From assembly GCA_009840285.1 (NCBI GenBank), contig VXOF01000057.1, positions 1-34,791 of the forward strand: DNA of 34,791 bases, read 5' to 3'. Below the pieces are notes generated by a model. That model ran no database searches. It saw nothing but the letters and a program-made list of their open reading frames with translations, and was not told the DNA's origin. Numbering within the stretch: the first letter of the stretch is position 1; each line of letters opens with the position of its first letter. The position numbers were made by a program, and so were the translations under genes. Shown here one piece after another: positions 1 through 7,030 of this stretch. Source of the stretch: Nitrospira sp. SB0662_bin_26 (GTDB lineage: Bacteria > Nitrospirota > Nitrospiria > Nitrospirales > UBA8639).

Positions 1-240
1 GGTGTCCGATCCCATCAGCACGGCCCCGACACTGTCTTCTTCCAGATTCAGCGCAACCCCGAACACGTCCCCGGGAAATTCCAGCAATTCCCCGGCCATG
101 GCGCCTTCGAGACCATAGACTTTGGCAATGCCGTCACCCACCTGAATCACGTAGCCGGTCTCCGTCACATCGACACGCTGATCGAAGCCCTTGATTTTAT
201 CCTGAATAATTGAACTGATTTCTTCCGCCTTGATCTGCAT
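1..240 (-). CDS. atpA: F1 ATP synthase subunit alpha, N-terminal part (runs off the window)
   Basis: The visible 80 residues are the amino end of the alpha subunit, the non-catalytic nucleotide-binding subunit of the F1 head. The N-terminal helix that contacts subunit delta is followed by the beta-barrel start, with the family signatures [10 protein letters not shown] and GELLEFPG. The ATG at 240 follows atpH by 3 bases. An AAGGGG ribosome-binding site lies 6 bases upstream and overlaps the atpH stop, so the two genes are translationally close and belong to one operon. The gene continues to the left of the window, so the P-loop and the rest cannot be checked. Confidence 0.95.
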   Translation of the reverse strand, partial: MQIKAEEISSIIQDKIKGFDQRVDVTETGYVIQVGDGIAKVYGLEGAMAGELLEFPGDVFGVALNLEEDSVGAVLMGSDT

Positions 241-243
241 GCC

Positions 244-780
244 TTACCCCTTTACCAATTGAGCCCGCATCTTGTGGAGTCGGCCCCTGACCGTCCCGTC
301 ATAGACTTTACTCCCGATTTTTATTTGAACGCCCGCGAGCAAGGATGGGTCGGATTGAAAATCGACTTCCACCTCCCCTTTGGTCGTGGCGCCTAACTGA
401 GCAAGGATATCCTGTTTCATGGTGTCGTCGACCGGTCTCGCCGAGACCACGACGACCTGTTGCTTGCCGCTCTGCCGGATCATCAACGCTTTGAAGGCCT
501 CGGCGATTTCCGGCAGGAAGCCGATGCGGTTTTTCTTGAGCAACTGTTCGCAGAACCGGCCCATGATCGGTGGGCAGTTCGTCCGTTCACATAATGACGT
601 GAGGACCTGGAGTTTTTCGTCCAGGGTAAACACCGGCGAGGCCAGCACGTGCTTGAACGCCGCAGAGTCCTTCAACGCGGAAGACAGGGCGAGCAACCCG
701 TCCTGGGCAGCCGTCAGGTCTTCTTGGCGTACCAAGCGAAAAAACGCCTGGGCATACCGCCGTGCTATGGCATTTTTCAT
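244..780 (-). CDS. atpH: F1 ATP synthase subunit delta
   Basis: This 178-residue protein has the usual length of subunit delta (OSCP), the stator piece that ties the top of F1 to the b subunits of F0. The N-terminal six-helix region begins with an IARRYAQAFF segment, typical of the family. The C-terminal part carries the conserved stretch SDPSLLAGVQIKIGSKVYDG, followed by a short basic end. It is directly followed by atpA. No atpF or other F0 gene precedes it: the next gene upstream is mnmA, 121 bases away. The F1 operon therefore appears to start here and F0 must be encoded elsewhere. I see no clear Shine-Dalgarno in front of the ATG. Confidence 0.93.
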   Translation of the reverse strand: MKNAIARRYAQAFFRLVRQEDLTAAQDGLLALSSALKDSAAFKHVLASPVFTLDEKLQVLTSLCERTNCPPIMGRFCEQLLKKNRIGFLPEIAEAFKALMIRQSGKQQVVVVSARPVDDTMKQDILAQLGATTKGEVEVDFQSDPSLLAGVQIKIGSKVYDGTVRGRLHKMRAQLVKG

Positions 781-818
781 GATGAATCAGCTGTGAAGAA
801 AAAGGCAAAATCCCGGTG

Positions 819-837
819 TTTGCGCTGCTCGCGCAAA
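819..837. other. Perfect hairpin between mnmA and atpH
   Basis: A 7 bp inverted repeat (TTTGCGC, 5-base loop, GCGCAAA) lies in the 121-base gap between the mnmA stop and the atpH start. No T-tract follows it in the minus-strand direction, so it is not a convincing intrinsic terminator. It could be an RNA-processing or attenuating stem between the two transcription units. Confidence 0.4.
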
Positions 838-901
838 AAACGAGTCACGCTATCACGAGGAAAATCCGAGTGTCAACCAAGTGAGGGGCGGGAAGAGGAT
901 T

Positions 902-2032
902 TCACGCGCAGGCGGGATTTTCGCGGATAGCCATCGAACTCTGTTGACGTTCGAAGGGCTGGATAATCCCGCCGCCCAAGACGCGGTCGCCTTGATAGAG
1001 GACCAGCGATTGGCCGGGACTCAGGGCTTGCTGCGGTTCCTGGAATTCAACGGCGAGGGAACCCGCCGCATCCTCGCGAACCCGGCCGGAGACTGCCGGC
1101 GAGGCATACCGGTATTTGATGTCAACTCGCTTCACGGTTTCGGGTAAGGTGCCGGTCAACCAATTCAGATCATGCACCGTGCACGTTTGCCGGGACAGGT
1201 CTTCCGCTCGTCCCAGGACGACCGCGTTGATTTCGGGGTTCACTTCCTTGACGTAGAGGCGTTCGCCCAGTGCAATGCCCAACCCTTTTCGTTGCCCGGG
1301 CGTATAAAAGGCAATGCCGCGATGCTCTCCGATTTTGCGGCCTTCCGGATCGAGGAACGGGCCCGGACGGAGTGCCTGTGGCGCTTCCTCCATCAGGAAC
1401 GTGCGATAGTCGCCCTGGGTGACAAAACAGATTTCCTGGCTTTCCTTCATTTCATCGGCCGGCAGGTCCAGCTCTTCCGCGCGTTTCCACACCTCCGGTT
1501 TTTGAAGATGGCCCACGGGAAACAGGATATGAGGAAGCCATGCGGCCGGGAGCCGGTACAAAAAATAGGATTGTTCTTTCTTGGCATCAGCCCCTCGAAA
1601 CAGGCCAACCCCGTTATCGACCGGCAAGACCCGGGCGTAATGCCCGGTGGCCACGAAGTCGATCCCCCGGTCCTGCGCCAGTTGATATAACTGCCCGAAC
1701 TTCACCCGTTCATTGCATCGCACGCACGGATTGGGTGTGGTCCCACTCAAATACCCCGCGATAAAATCATCCATGACGTTTGTGCGAAAGACCTCCCGGG
1801 TATCGACCACTTCATGAGGTATGCCCAACCGTTGAGCGACGTGCCGGGCCAGGCCGACTTTGCAACAGCCGCGTTCTTCCCACTTTTTCGTTACCGCCGT
1901 GTTTTCATCTTCAGGTTCCCAGACCTGTAGCGTCACGCCTTGCACGTCATAGCCCTGCTCCGTCAGCAGTAACGCTGCGACCGAGCTATCGACGCCGCCG
2001 CTCATCCCGAGAAGGGCTGTTGGTTTGGACAT
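902..2032 (-). CDS. mnmA: tRNA-specific 2-thiouridylase MnmA
   Basis: MnmA adenylates U34 of tRNA-Lys, -Glu and -Gln and transfers sulfur to make 2-thiouridine. The 376 residues match the family length. The PP-loop ATP site SGGVDS is at residues 11-16. The first catalytic cysteine is C103 within NPCVRCN, and the second is C202 within SQEICFV, at nearly the same positions as in E. coli (102 and 199). The tRNA-binding segment GHYAR and the C-terminal barrel are also present. MnmA acts on the same wobble base as MnmE/MnmG, which are encoded 3-6 kb away on the same strand. Start chosen at the ATG directly before the PP-loop; upstream there is only a weak GGA. Confidence 0.96.
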   Translation of the reverse strand: MSKPTALLGMSGGVDSSVAALLLTEQGYDVQGVTLQVWEPEDENTAVTKKWEERGCCKVGLARHVAQRLGIPHEVVDTREVFRTNVMDDFIAGYLSGTTPNPCVRCNERVKFGQLYQLAQDRGIDFVATGHYARVLPVDNGVGLFRGADAKKEQSYFLYRLPAAWLPHILFPVGHLQKPEVWKRAEELDLPADEMKESQEICFVTQGDYRTFLMEEAPQALRPGPFLDPEGRKIGEHRGIAFYTPGQRKGLGIALGERLYVKEVNPEINAVVLGRAEDLSRQTCTVHDLNWLTGTLPETVKRVDIKYRYASPAVSGRVREDAAGSLAVEFQEPQQALSPGQSLVLYQGDRVLGGGIIQPFERQQSSMAIRENPACA

Positions 2033-2055
2033 AACGTGGTCCGTTTCTTGCGTTT

Positions 2056-2077
2056 AGCTCTCAGCATTCCGAGAGCT
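2056..2077. other. Perfect hairpin between bactofilin gene and mnmA
   Basis: AGCTCTC and GAGAGCT form a perfect 7 bp stem around an 8-base loop, in the 55-base gap between the bactofilin stop and the mnmA start. There is no following T-run on the minus strand, so a terminator function is only possible, not supported. Confidence 0.4.
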
Positions 2078-2087
2078 TGCTGTGGGC

Positions 2088-2513
2088 CTATTCGAACTTG
2101 GCCGCCGGCTTCCCGGTTTCCGGGGCAACATCCTCAAGCCCACTGACCCCCATATCGCACATGCCGTGGAACACGACTCCTTCTTCCACGGAAAAAGAGG
2201 GGGCACGAACACCGCCGATGAGCACGGCCGGCTTCAGCAGTTGAACTTTTTGGGAGGCAACAATATTTCCTTCGATCTTGCCGCTGCTGATAATGGTTTC
2301 ACAGGTGATTTCGCCTTTCACGACACCACTCTCACCAATCATAAGGGTATCTTGCGAAACAATTTGACCGTCAAAATGTCCGTCGATTCGGACACTGGTG
2401 TCGAATTTGGCTTTCCCTTTAAAGTCGACGCCTTTTCCGAGAAACGTATACGCATCATCCTCAAAAACCGATCCCCAATTCTTGTCCTTTTTTTCTGCTG
2501 CAGTACCCCACAT
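2088..2513 (-). CDS. Bactofilin (DUF583 family cytoskeletal protein)
   Basis: Bactofilins polymerise without nucleotide into filaments that position cell-wall enzymes or chromosome-partition proteins. This 141-residue protein has a short polar N-terminus and then a right-handed beta-helix core from about residue 25 to 120. The core shows the repeating pattern of hydrophobics and glycines every few residues, for example FKGKAKFDTSVRIDGHFDGQ, KGEITCETIISSGKIEGNI and SQKVQLLKPAVLIGGV. A good GGAG site lies 7 bases before the ATG. The gene follows parB on the same strand with a 60-base gap, so co-expression with parAB is likely. That matches the known bactofilin-ParAB link in Myxococcus, but function here is inferred. 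It has no membrane segment. Confidence 0.88.
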   Translation of the reverse strand: MWGTAAEKKDKNWGSVFEDDAYTFLGKGVDFKGKAKFDTSVRIDGHFDGQIVSQDTLMIGESGVVKGEITCETIISSGKIEGNIVASQKVQLLKPAVLIGGVRAPSFSVEEGVVFHGMCDMGVSGLEDVAPETGKPAAKFE

Positions 2514-2573
2514 AAGATGGCTCCCTCTATACCAAGGCCACGGTTCGATGACCTAAACGGCCTTGTTACATTG

Positions 2574-3413
2574 TTATGATAAAATCACGTCAACGATTCG
2601 CGTCAAATCATCCCGGGAATAATAGGTGAGAACCAATTCACCTCCAGACCGTTTCGAGCGAATCACCACCTTTGTTCCCAAATGTTTGCGGAGGCGATCT
2701 GCAACGTCGGTATGGACAGGGCTCCCGGCCGCCGGGCGAGATTTCGCCTTCCCTGACCTTTTCTTGACCAATTGTTCAACCTGTCTCACGGAAAGCTGGT
2801 CGCGAAGGATTCGCTTCGCCAGGGTCAATTGGTCTTCCGATATCTTGATCCCAAGAATGACTTTTGCGTGACCCAATGTCAATCGACCGGATGCCACCAT
2901 GCCCTGAACTTCCTGGGGCAAGGAGAGCAGGCGACAGAAGTTGGCGACCGACGCCCGGTCGCGCCCTACCCGCTCGGCAACGGCTTCCTGGGTCATCCCC
3001 AATTCATCGATCAGTTGGCGATAGGCCTTGGCTTCTTCCACCGGATTCAAATTACTACGTTGAATATTTTCAATTAGGGATAATATCGTAGATTCGTCGT
3101 CGTTCGATTTTCGGATCACAGCGGGGACAGCCGGCAGTTGCGCCGATTTGGCCGCGCGGAACCGCCGCTCCCCGGCAATGAGTTCATAACGATCTTCACC
3201 CTTTCGCCGCACCAGGACGGGTTGAAGAATCCCGTGCTGCTTGACGGATTCCACCAATTCCCGCAGCTCCTCTTCGACAAACGTTTTTCTGGGCTGATGC
3301 CGGTTCGGCACGATTTGCCCCACGGGAATCATGTGAATCGCTTGCCCGGTCTCCTTCGCCTCGCCCTCAGGCAGAAGAGCCGCCAGGCCTTTACCCAGTG
3401 CTTTCTTTTCCAT
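2574..3413 (-). CDS. parB: Chromosome partition protein ParB (Spo0J-type)
   Basis: ParB is a CTP-dependent clamp that loads at parS sites and spreads along DNA. The 279-residue protein begins with the ALGKGLAALL stretch shared by chromosomal ParBs, which contacts ParA. The CTP-binding domain follows, with the NRHQPRKTF box and GERRFRA at residues 81-87. The helix-turn-helix is near residues 142-165, and a C-terminal dimerisation region ends the protein. The frame stays open upstream for another 66 codons. The ATG at 3413 is the right start because an AAGGAG site lies 10 bases before it and homology begins there. It overlaps the end of parA by 23 bases. Its targets are visible as two parS sites beside rsmG. 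Confidence 0.96.
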   Translation of the reverse strand: MEKKALGKGLAALLPEGEAKETGQAIHMIPVGQIVPNRHQPRKTFVEEELRELVESVKQHGILQPVLVRRKGEDRYELIAGERRFRAAKSAQLPAVPAVIRKSNDDESTILSLIENIQRSNLNPVEEAKAYRQLIDELGMTQEAVAERVGRDRASVANFCRLLSLPQEVQGMVASGRLTLGHAKVILGIKISEDQLTLAKRILRDQLSVRQVEQLVKKRSGKAKSRPAAGSPVHTDVADRLRKHLGTKVVIRSKRSGGELVLTYYSRDDLTRIVDVILS

Positions 3414-4161
3414 TCGCCAAAAACTCCTTTGCAAAGTCCATATAGGCCTTGGCGCCGATCGACGCCGAATTGTAGAGCAAGCCGGGACGCCCGTAACTCG
3501 GGGCCTCGGCCAATGCCACGTTTCTGGGGATGACCGATTGATACACTTTATCCGGGAAAAACTTTCTGACTTCCTCCGAAACCTGCCTGGAAAGGGTGAG
3601 CCTGGCATCACACATTGTCAAGAGAATCCCTTCGATCGACAAGGCCTGGTTGAGGCTGCCACGCACGCGCTCGATCGTCGCCATCAGTCGCCCCAAACCC
3701 TCCATGGCATAATATTCACATTGAACCGGGATCAGGACCGAGTTTGCCGCTGTCAGCGCATTCACCGTCAGGAGCCCCAGGGCCGGCGGGCAATCCAGAA
3801 TGATGAAATCATACTGATGAGGAATGGTCGAGAAGAGGCGCTTCAAGCGCTCCTCCCGTTGCGCAACCCCGGCCAATTCGACCTCCGCCCCGGCAAGATC
3901 CGGACCGGACGGGAGAAGGTCCAATTGCGAAACGGACGTGGCCACGACCGTTTCGGCCGCCGGAATGCCTTTGAACAGACAATCATACAGCGTGCGGTCC
4001 GGCTGTTCGACTCCGACCCCGCTGGTGGCATTGGCCTGCGGGTCAATATCGGCCAGTAGGACCTTCCGTTCACAGAGCGCCAGCGCAGCCGCCAAATTGA
4101 CGGAAGTCGTTGTTTTTCCAACCCCACCTTTCTGATTTGCTACGGCGACGATTTTATCCAT
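3391..4161 (-). CDS. parA: Chromosome partition ATPase ParA (Soj)
   Basis: This is a Walker-type ATPase that binds DNA as an ATP dimer and is stimulated by ParB to move or segregate origins. The deviant Walker A motif KGGVGKTT is at residues 11-18. The switch region DIDPQANAT and the Walker B-like FIILDCPP are both present. About 256 residues is the usual short chromosomal Soj length, with no N-terminal regulatory domain. Two starts are possible: ATG 4161 or the TTG three bases upstream. A GGAG lies 8 bases before the TTG and 11 before the ATG. It overlaps parB by 23 bases, which implies coupled translation. Confidence 0.96.
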   Translation of the reverse strand: MDKIVAVANQKGGVGKTTTSVNLAAALALCERKVLLADIDPQANATSGVGVEQPDRTLYDCLFKGIPAAETVVATSVSQLDLLPSGPDLAGAEVELAGVAQREERLKRLFSTIPHQYDFIILDCPPALGLLTVNALTAANSVLIPVQCEYYAMEGLGRLMATIERVRGSLNQALSIEGILLTMCDARLTLSRQVSEEVRKFFPDKVYQSVIPRNVALAEAPSYGRPGLLYNSASIGAKAYMDFAKEFLANGKESTG

Positions 4162-4180
4162 CAAGCGGTGTTCTCCGGCA

Positions 4181-4300
4181 GAATGTTGAAAAAGCCCGCC
4201 AGCAGCGTTCTCGGCCCGTTGTCGTGCTTACGTACTTCATGTACGCTCCGCGCGCCAACAGGCCTGCGGCCTTGCTGGACTGGTCTTTTTGAACATCCTG
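4181..4300. repeat. About 120 bp imperfect palindromic intergenic repeat
   Basis: The two ends are inverted copies: ATGTTGAAAAAG on the left, and CTTTTTGAACAT on the right, which reads ATGTTCAAAAAG on the other strand. The inner flanks are also complementary (GCCAGCAGC-type against GCTGG-type arms). The centre is a perfect CGTAC-TTCAT-GTACG stem. The unit would fold into one long hairpin as DNA or RNA and looks like a small non-autonomous palindromic element. Its look is familiar to me from Nitrospira intergenic regions, but that recollection is unverified. It occurs once in this window, between parA and the rsmG-side parS site. Confidence 0.65.
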
Positions 4301-4401
4301 CCTTGCAATTCGTGTTGTGAGTTTTGCCTAGAAAATGAACGGTTCTTATGAAGTTTGAGTTTTTCGACAGCTTCCCAGACTTGTATCGTCATAGTCTTGA
4401 A

Positions 4402-4417
4402 TGTTCCACGTGGAACA
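4402..4417. promoter_or_regulatory. parS: parS partition site, parA-proximal copy
   Basis: The perfect palindrome TGTTCCACGTGGAACA fits the conserved bacterial parS consensus (TGTTNCACGTGNAACA). It lies 15 bases past the rsmG stop codon and about 240 bases before parA. It should be a ParB loading site. Confidence 0.93.
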
Positions 4418-4432
4418 ATTTCATGGAGACGC

Positions 4433-5077
4433 CTATACGGGGCCTACAATACTGAGAAGTCTGTTTCCCAACCCGAACGGCAATTCGTAGGGCAGTTCAT
4501 CGACCACGGAAAATCCTTTCGGCACGAGGTCAGGGGTCAAGGGTTCGGCCCGGCAAAACACACATTTCCCGCATTCGGATAGTAAAGGGGTAACATAGGC
4601 CAAACCAAGGTCGAATCTCAATGCTTTCATGAACACCCAATCGAATTTTTCATGAAATTCCGGTTTCTCTGAAAATTGTTCGATCCGGCACGGTTCCACG
4701 CAAACGTTCGTCAAGCTCAGTGAACCGATAATGTGGTGCAGAAAAGCCACTTTCTTCAAATTCGGTTCGACAAGGGTAATGGCCTGTTGAGGGCAAACGA
4801 TGCCCATGGGAATCCCCGGGAACCCGGCGCCGGTTCCGATATCCAGAACCGAACTGGTAGTGCCCGGCAAAAGTACCTTCGTGCAGGCCAGGGAGTCGAT
4901 AAACAGGTTCCCGATTATATCCTCTTCGCTATTATGGCCCGTGAGGTTCGTCTTCTCATTCCACTTCATAACCTCTTGTAAATAAAACACAAATTTGTCG
5001 ATCGCGGCTGGTTCGTGGGGCATCCCTATGTCCGTAAACCCCGTCCGGAAGAGTCCTTCGAGTTGCGCTGTGTTCAT
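4433..5077 (-). CDS. rsmG: 16S rRNA (guanine-527-N7)-methyltransferase RsmG (GidB)
   Basis: RsmG methylates N7 of G527 in 16S rRNA using S-adenosylmethionine. The 214-residue protein has the family length. The SAM-binding motif I, VLDIGTGAGFPG, is at about residues 77-88 and is followed by the acidic VEPN strand. The N-terminal segment includes WNEKTNLTG, and the RALRF-type motif appears as KALRFDL. The ATG at 5077 lies only 3 bases downstream of a parS palindrome, so that palindrome occupies the place of the ribosome-binding site. No normal Shine-Dalgarno is visible. A second parS lies 15 bases after the stop. The gene sits between mnmG and parA, as in many bacteria. Confidence 0.95.
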   Translation of the reverse strand: MNTAQLEGLFRTGFTDIGMPHEPAAIDKFVFYLQEVMKWNEKTNLTGHNSEEDIIGNLFIDSLACTKVLLPGTTSSVLDIGTGAGFPGIPMGIVCPQQAITLVEPNLKKVAFLHHIIGSLSLTNVCVEPCRIEQFSEKPEFHEKFDWVFMKALRFDLGLAYVTPLLSECGKCVFCRAEPLTPDLVPKGFSVVDELPYELPFGLGNRLLSIVGPV

Positions 5078-5080
5078 GAT

Positions 5081-5096
5081 TGTTCCACGTGGAACA
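5081..5096. promoter_or_regulatory. parS: parS partition site, mnmG-proximal copy
   Basis: This is a second perfect TGTTCCACGTGGAACA palindrome, identical to the copy at 4402. It is placed in the 56-base gap between mnmG and rsmG. It ends 4 bases upstream of the rsmG initiation codon and so overlaps the leader of that gene. Confidence 0.93.
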
Positions 5097-5133
5097 TTCG
5101 GGAAGGAGTTGAAAGAAACCGCAGGAAATAAAC

Positions 5134-7011
5134 CTATGCGACGTGCGCCGAACGCTGGAACCGTTCCAAGGATACAAGCAGTAACGAAATAGCTGCAGGG
5201 GTCACGCCGGAAATTCTCGAAGCCTGGCCGACTGTGGCCGGTCTGATTTTCGACAGCTTTTCCGCGACCTCGTTCGAAAACCCGGTCACCTGGTCGTACC
5301 GGAAGTTCGCGGGTATGCTTTTCCCTTCCAGTTTCTGAAATCTTTCAATCTGTTCGAGCTGGCGTTTGATGTAACCATGGTATTTTATTGAGATTTCAAC
5401 GGCTTCGCCGATTTGCGTGGTTACCGGATCCCTGTCACCGGCAATGTCCATCAAGAGGTCGTAGGTCAGCTCCGGACGCTTGAGCAATTGCGCCATCGTG
5501 GCGCCGGGATCGGGTAATTTGGGCTCTATTTGGGTCCACCGCTCTGCCTGTTCCGGCGTCCAGGGGAGACGCGTCTCTGACAGGCGACGGGTTTCTTTCT
5601 CCACAACACGTTGTTTTTCCTGGAATTTTGCATACAGATCATCCGGCACCAGGCCCAGCCGGTGCCCGGTTTCCATCAGCCGCTGATCCGCATTGTCCTC
5701 GCGCAACAGGAGCCGGTACTCCGCCCGCGACGTAAACATCCTGTATGGCTCTCGGGCGTCCTTCGTGATGAGATCGTCGATCAGCACGCCGATGTAGGCC
5801 TGCGACCGATCCAGGATGAGCGGCGGGTCACCCTTGACCTGCAGCGCCGCATTGATCCCGGCCATGAGTCCCTGGGCCGCGGCCTCTTCATACCCGGAGG
5901 TCCCGTTGATCTGGCCGGCATGGTACAACCCCTTCACGTTCTTGGTCTCGAGGATCTGGTGGAGCTGGTACGGCGGAAAGTAGTCGTATTCGATGGCATA
6001 GCCGGGCTTCAGCATCGTGGCGCGGTCGAGTCCGGGGATGGTCTTCAGGATGGCGGCTTGCACGTCCACCGGCAGGCTGGTCGAAATGCCGTTGGGGTAA
6101 AAGGACGGGGAATCCAGTTCCTCGGGCTCCACGAAGACCTGGTGCTGAGTTTTATCCTGAAACCGGACGACCTTGTCCTCGATCGACGGGCAATACCGCG
6201 GCCCCGTGGAATCGATCACCCCCATGTACATTGGCGATCTGTCCAAGTTGTTCCTGATGATGTCATGCGTCCGTTCAGTGGTATACGTGAGGTGACAGGA
6301 AATTTGCGGGTTCGTGATGCTCGACGTCCGCCATGAAAAGGGGCGCGGCGGCACGTCGCCGGGCTGTTCGCCCATGACGCCGAAATCAATCGTGTCCCGA
6401 TGCAATCGCGGAGGCGTGCCCGTTTTCAAACGCCCGACTTCAAACCCGAAATCCCGCATGCAATCCGACAGGTGCTCGGCCGGCGCCTCGCCGGCTCGAC
6501 CGCCGGGCATATGGCTCATGCCAATATGGATTAACCCCTTTAAGAACGTGCCCGATGTAATGATGACCGCCTTCGCATGGACGGTCTCACCGGTATCCGT
6601 CACCACCCCGCGGATCGCGCCGCCTTTCGTCAACAGGCGGTCGGCCGTACCCGACACGATCTCGAGGTTGGACTGACGCTCCAGCGTCTCCTGCATGGCC
6701 TTGCGATACAGGGCCTTGTCGCACTGGACGCGCGTGGCCCGCACCGCCGGGCCTTTTCTCGTATTCAGCATGCGGAATTGAATGCCCGCCTTATCCGTGT
6801 TGCGGCCGATCTCTCCGCCCAACGCGTCGATTTCCTTGACCAGATGCCCCTTGCCGATTCCGCCCACTGCGGGATTACACGGCATGTGCGCGATCTTGTC
6901 CTGATCGATGGTGAGCAGAAGGACCCGGCACCCCATCCGGGCCGCGGCCAGCGCGGCCTCGCACCCGGCGTGCCCTCCCCCGATGACGATGATGTCACGT
7001 TGAATGGACAT
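5134..7011 (-). CDS. mnmG: tRNA uridine-5-carboxymethylaminomethyl modification enzyme MnmG (GidA)
   Basis: MnmG is the FAD-dependent partner of MnmE; together they build the (carboxymethyl)aminomethyl group on C5 of wobble U34. The 625 residues match the family. The dinucleotide-binding motif [11 protein letters not shown] is at about residues 10-20. The family blocks [17 protein letters not shown] and LNTRKGPAV(R) follow, and [12 protein letters not shown] is found mid-protein. The C-terminal tRNA- and MnmE-binding helices include GYIKRQ and [23 protein letters not shown] sequence. The gene is 19 bases downstream of mnmE on the same strand, so the two partners are co-transcribed. The spacer is AT-rich with only a weak AGG. 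Confidence 0.97.
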   Translation of the reverse strand: MSIQRDIIVIGGGHAGCEAALAAARMGCRVLLLTIDQDKIAHMPCNPAVGGIGKGHLVKEIDALGGEIGRNTDKAGIQFRMLNTRKGPAVRATRVQCDKALYRKAMQETLERQSNLEIVSGTADRLLTKGGAIRGVVTDTGETVHAKAVIITSGTFLKGLIHIGMSHMPGGRAGEAPAEHLSDCMRDFGFEVGRLKTGTPPRLHRDTIDFGVMGEQPGDVPPRPFSWRTSSITNPQISCHLTYTTERTHDIIRNNLDRSPMYMGVIDSTGPRYCPSIEDKVVRFQDKTQHQVFVEPEELDSPSFYPNGISTSLPVDVQAAILKTIPGLDRATMLKPGYAIEYDYFPPYQLHQILETKNVKGLYHAGQINGTSGYEEAAAQGLMAGINAALQVKGDPPLILDRSQAYIGVLIDDLITKDAREPYRMFTSRAEYRLLLREDNADQRLMETGHRLGLVPDDLYAKFQEKQRVVEKETRRLSETRLPWTPEQAERWTQIEPKLPDPGATMAQLLKRPELTYDLLMDIAGDRDPVTTQIGEAVEISIKYHGYIKRQLEQIERFQKLEGKSIPANFRYDQVTGFSNEVAEKLSKIRPATVGQASRISGVTPAAISLLLVSLERFQRSAHVA

Positions 7012-7030
7012 AGTTATATATACCTAGTTA

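Noticed and set aside
3414..3611. N-terminal extension of parB by 66 codons
   Set aside because: The extension lies wholly within conserved parA, and the inner ATG has a strong AAGGAG site.
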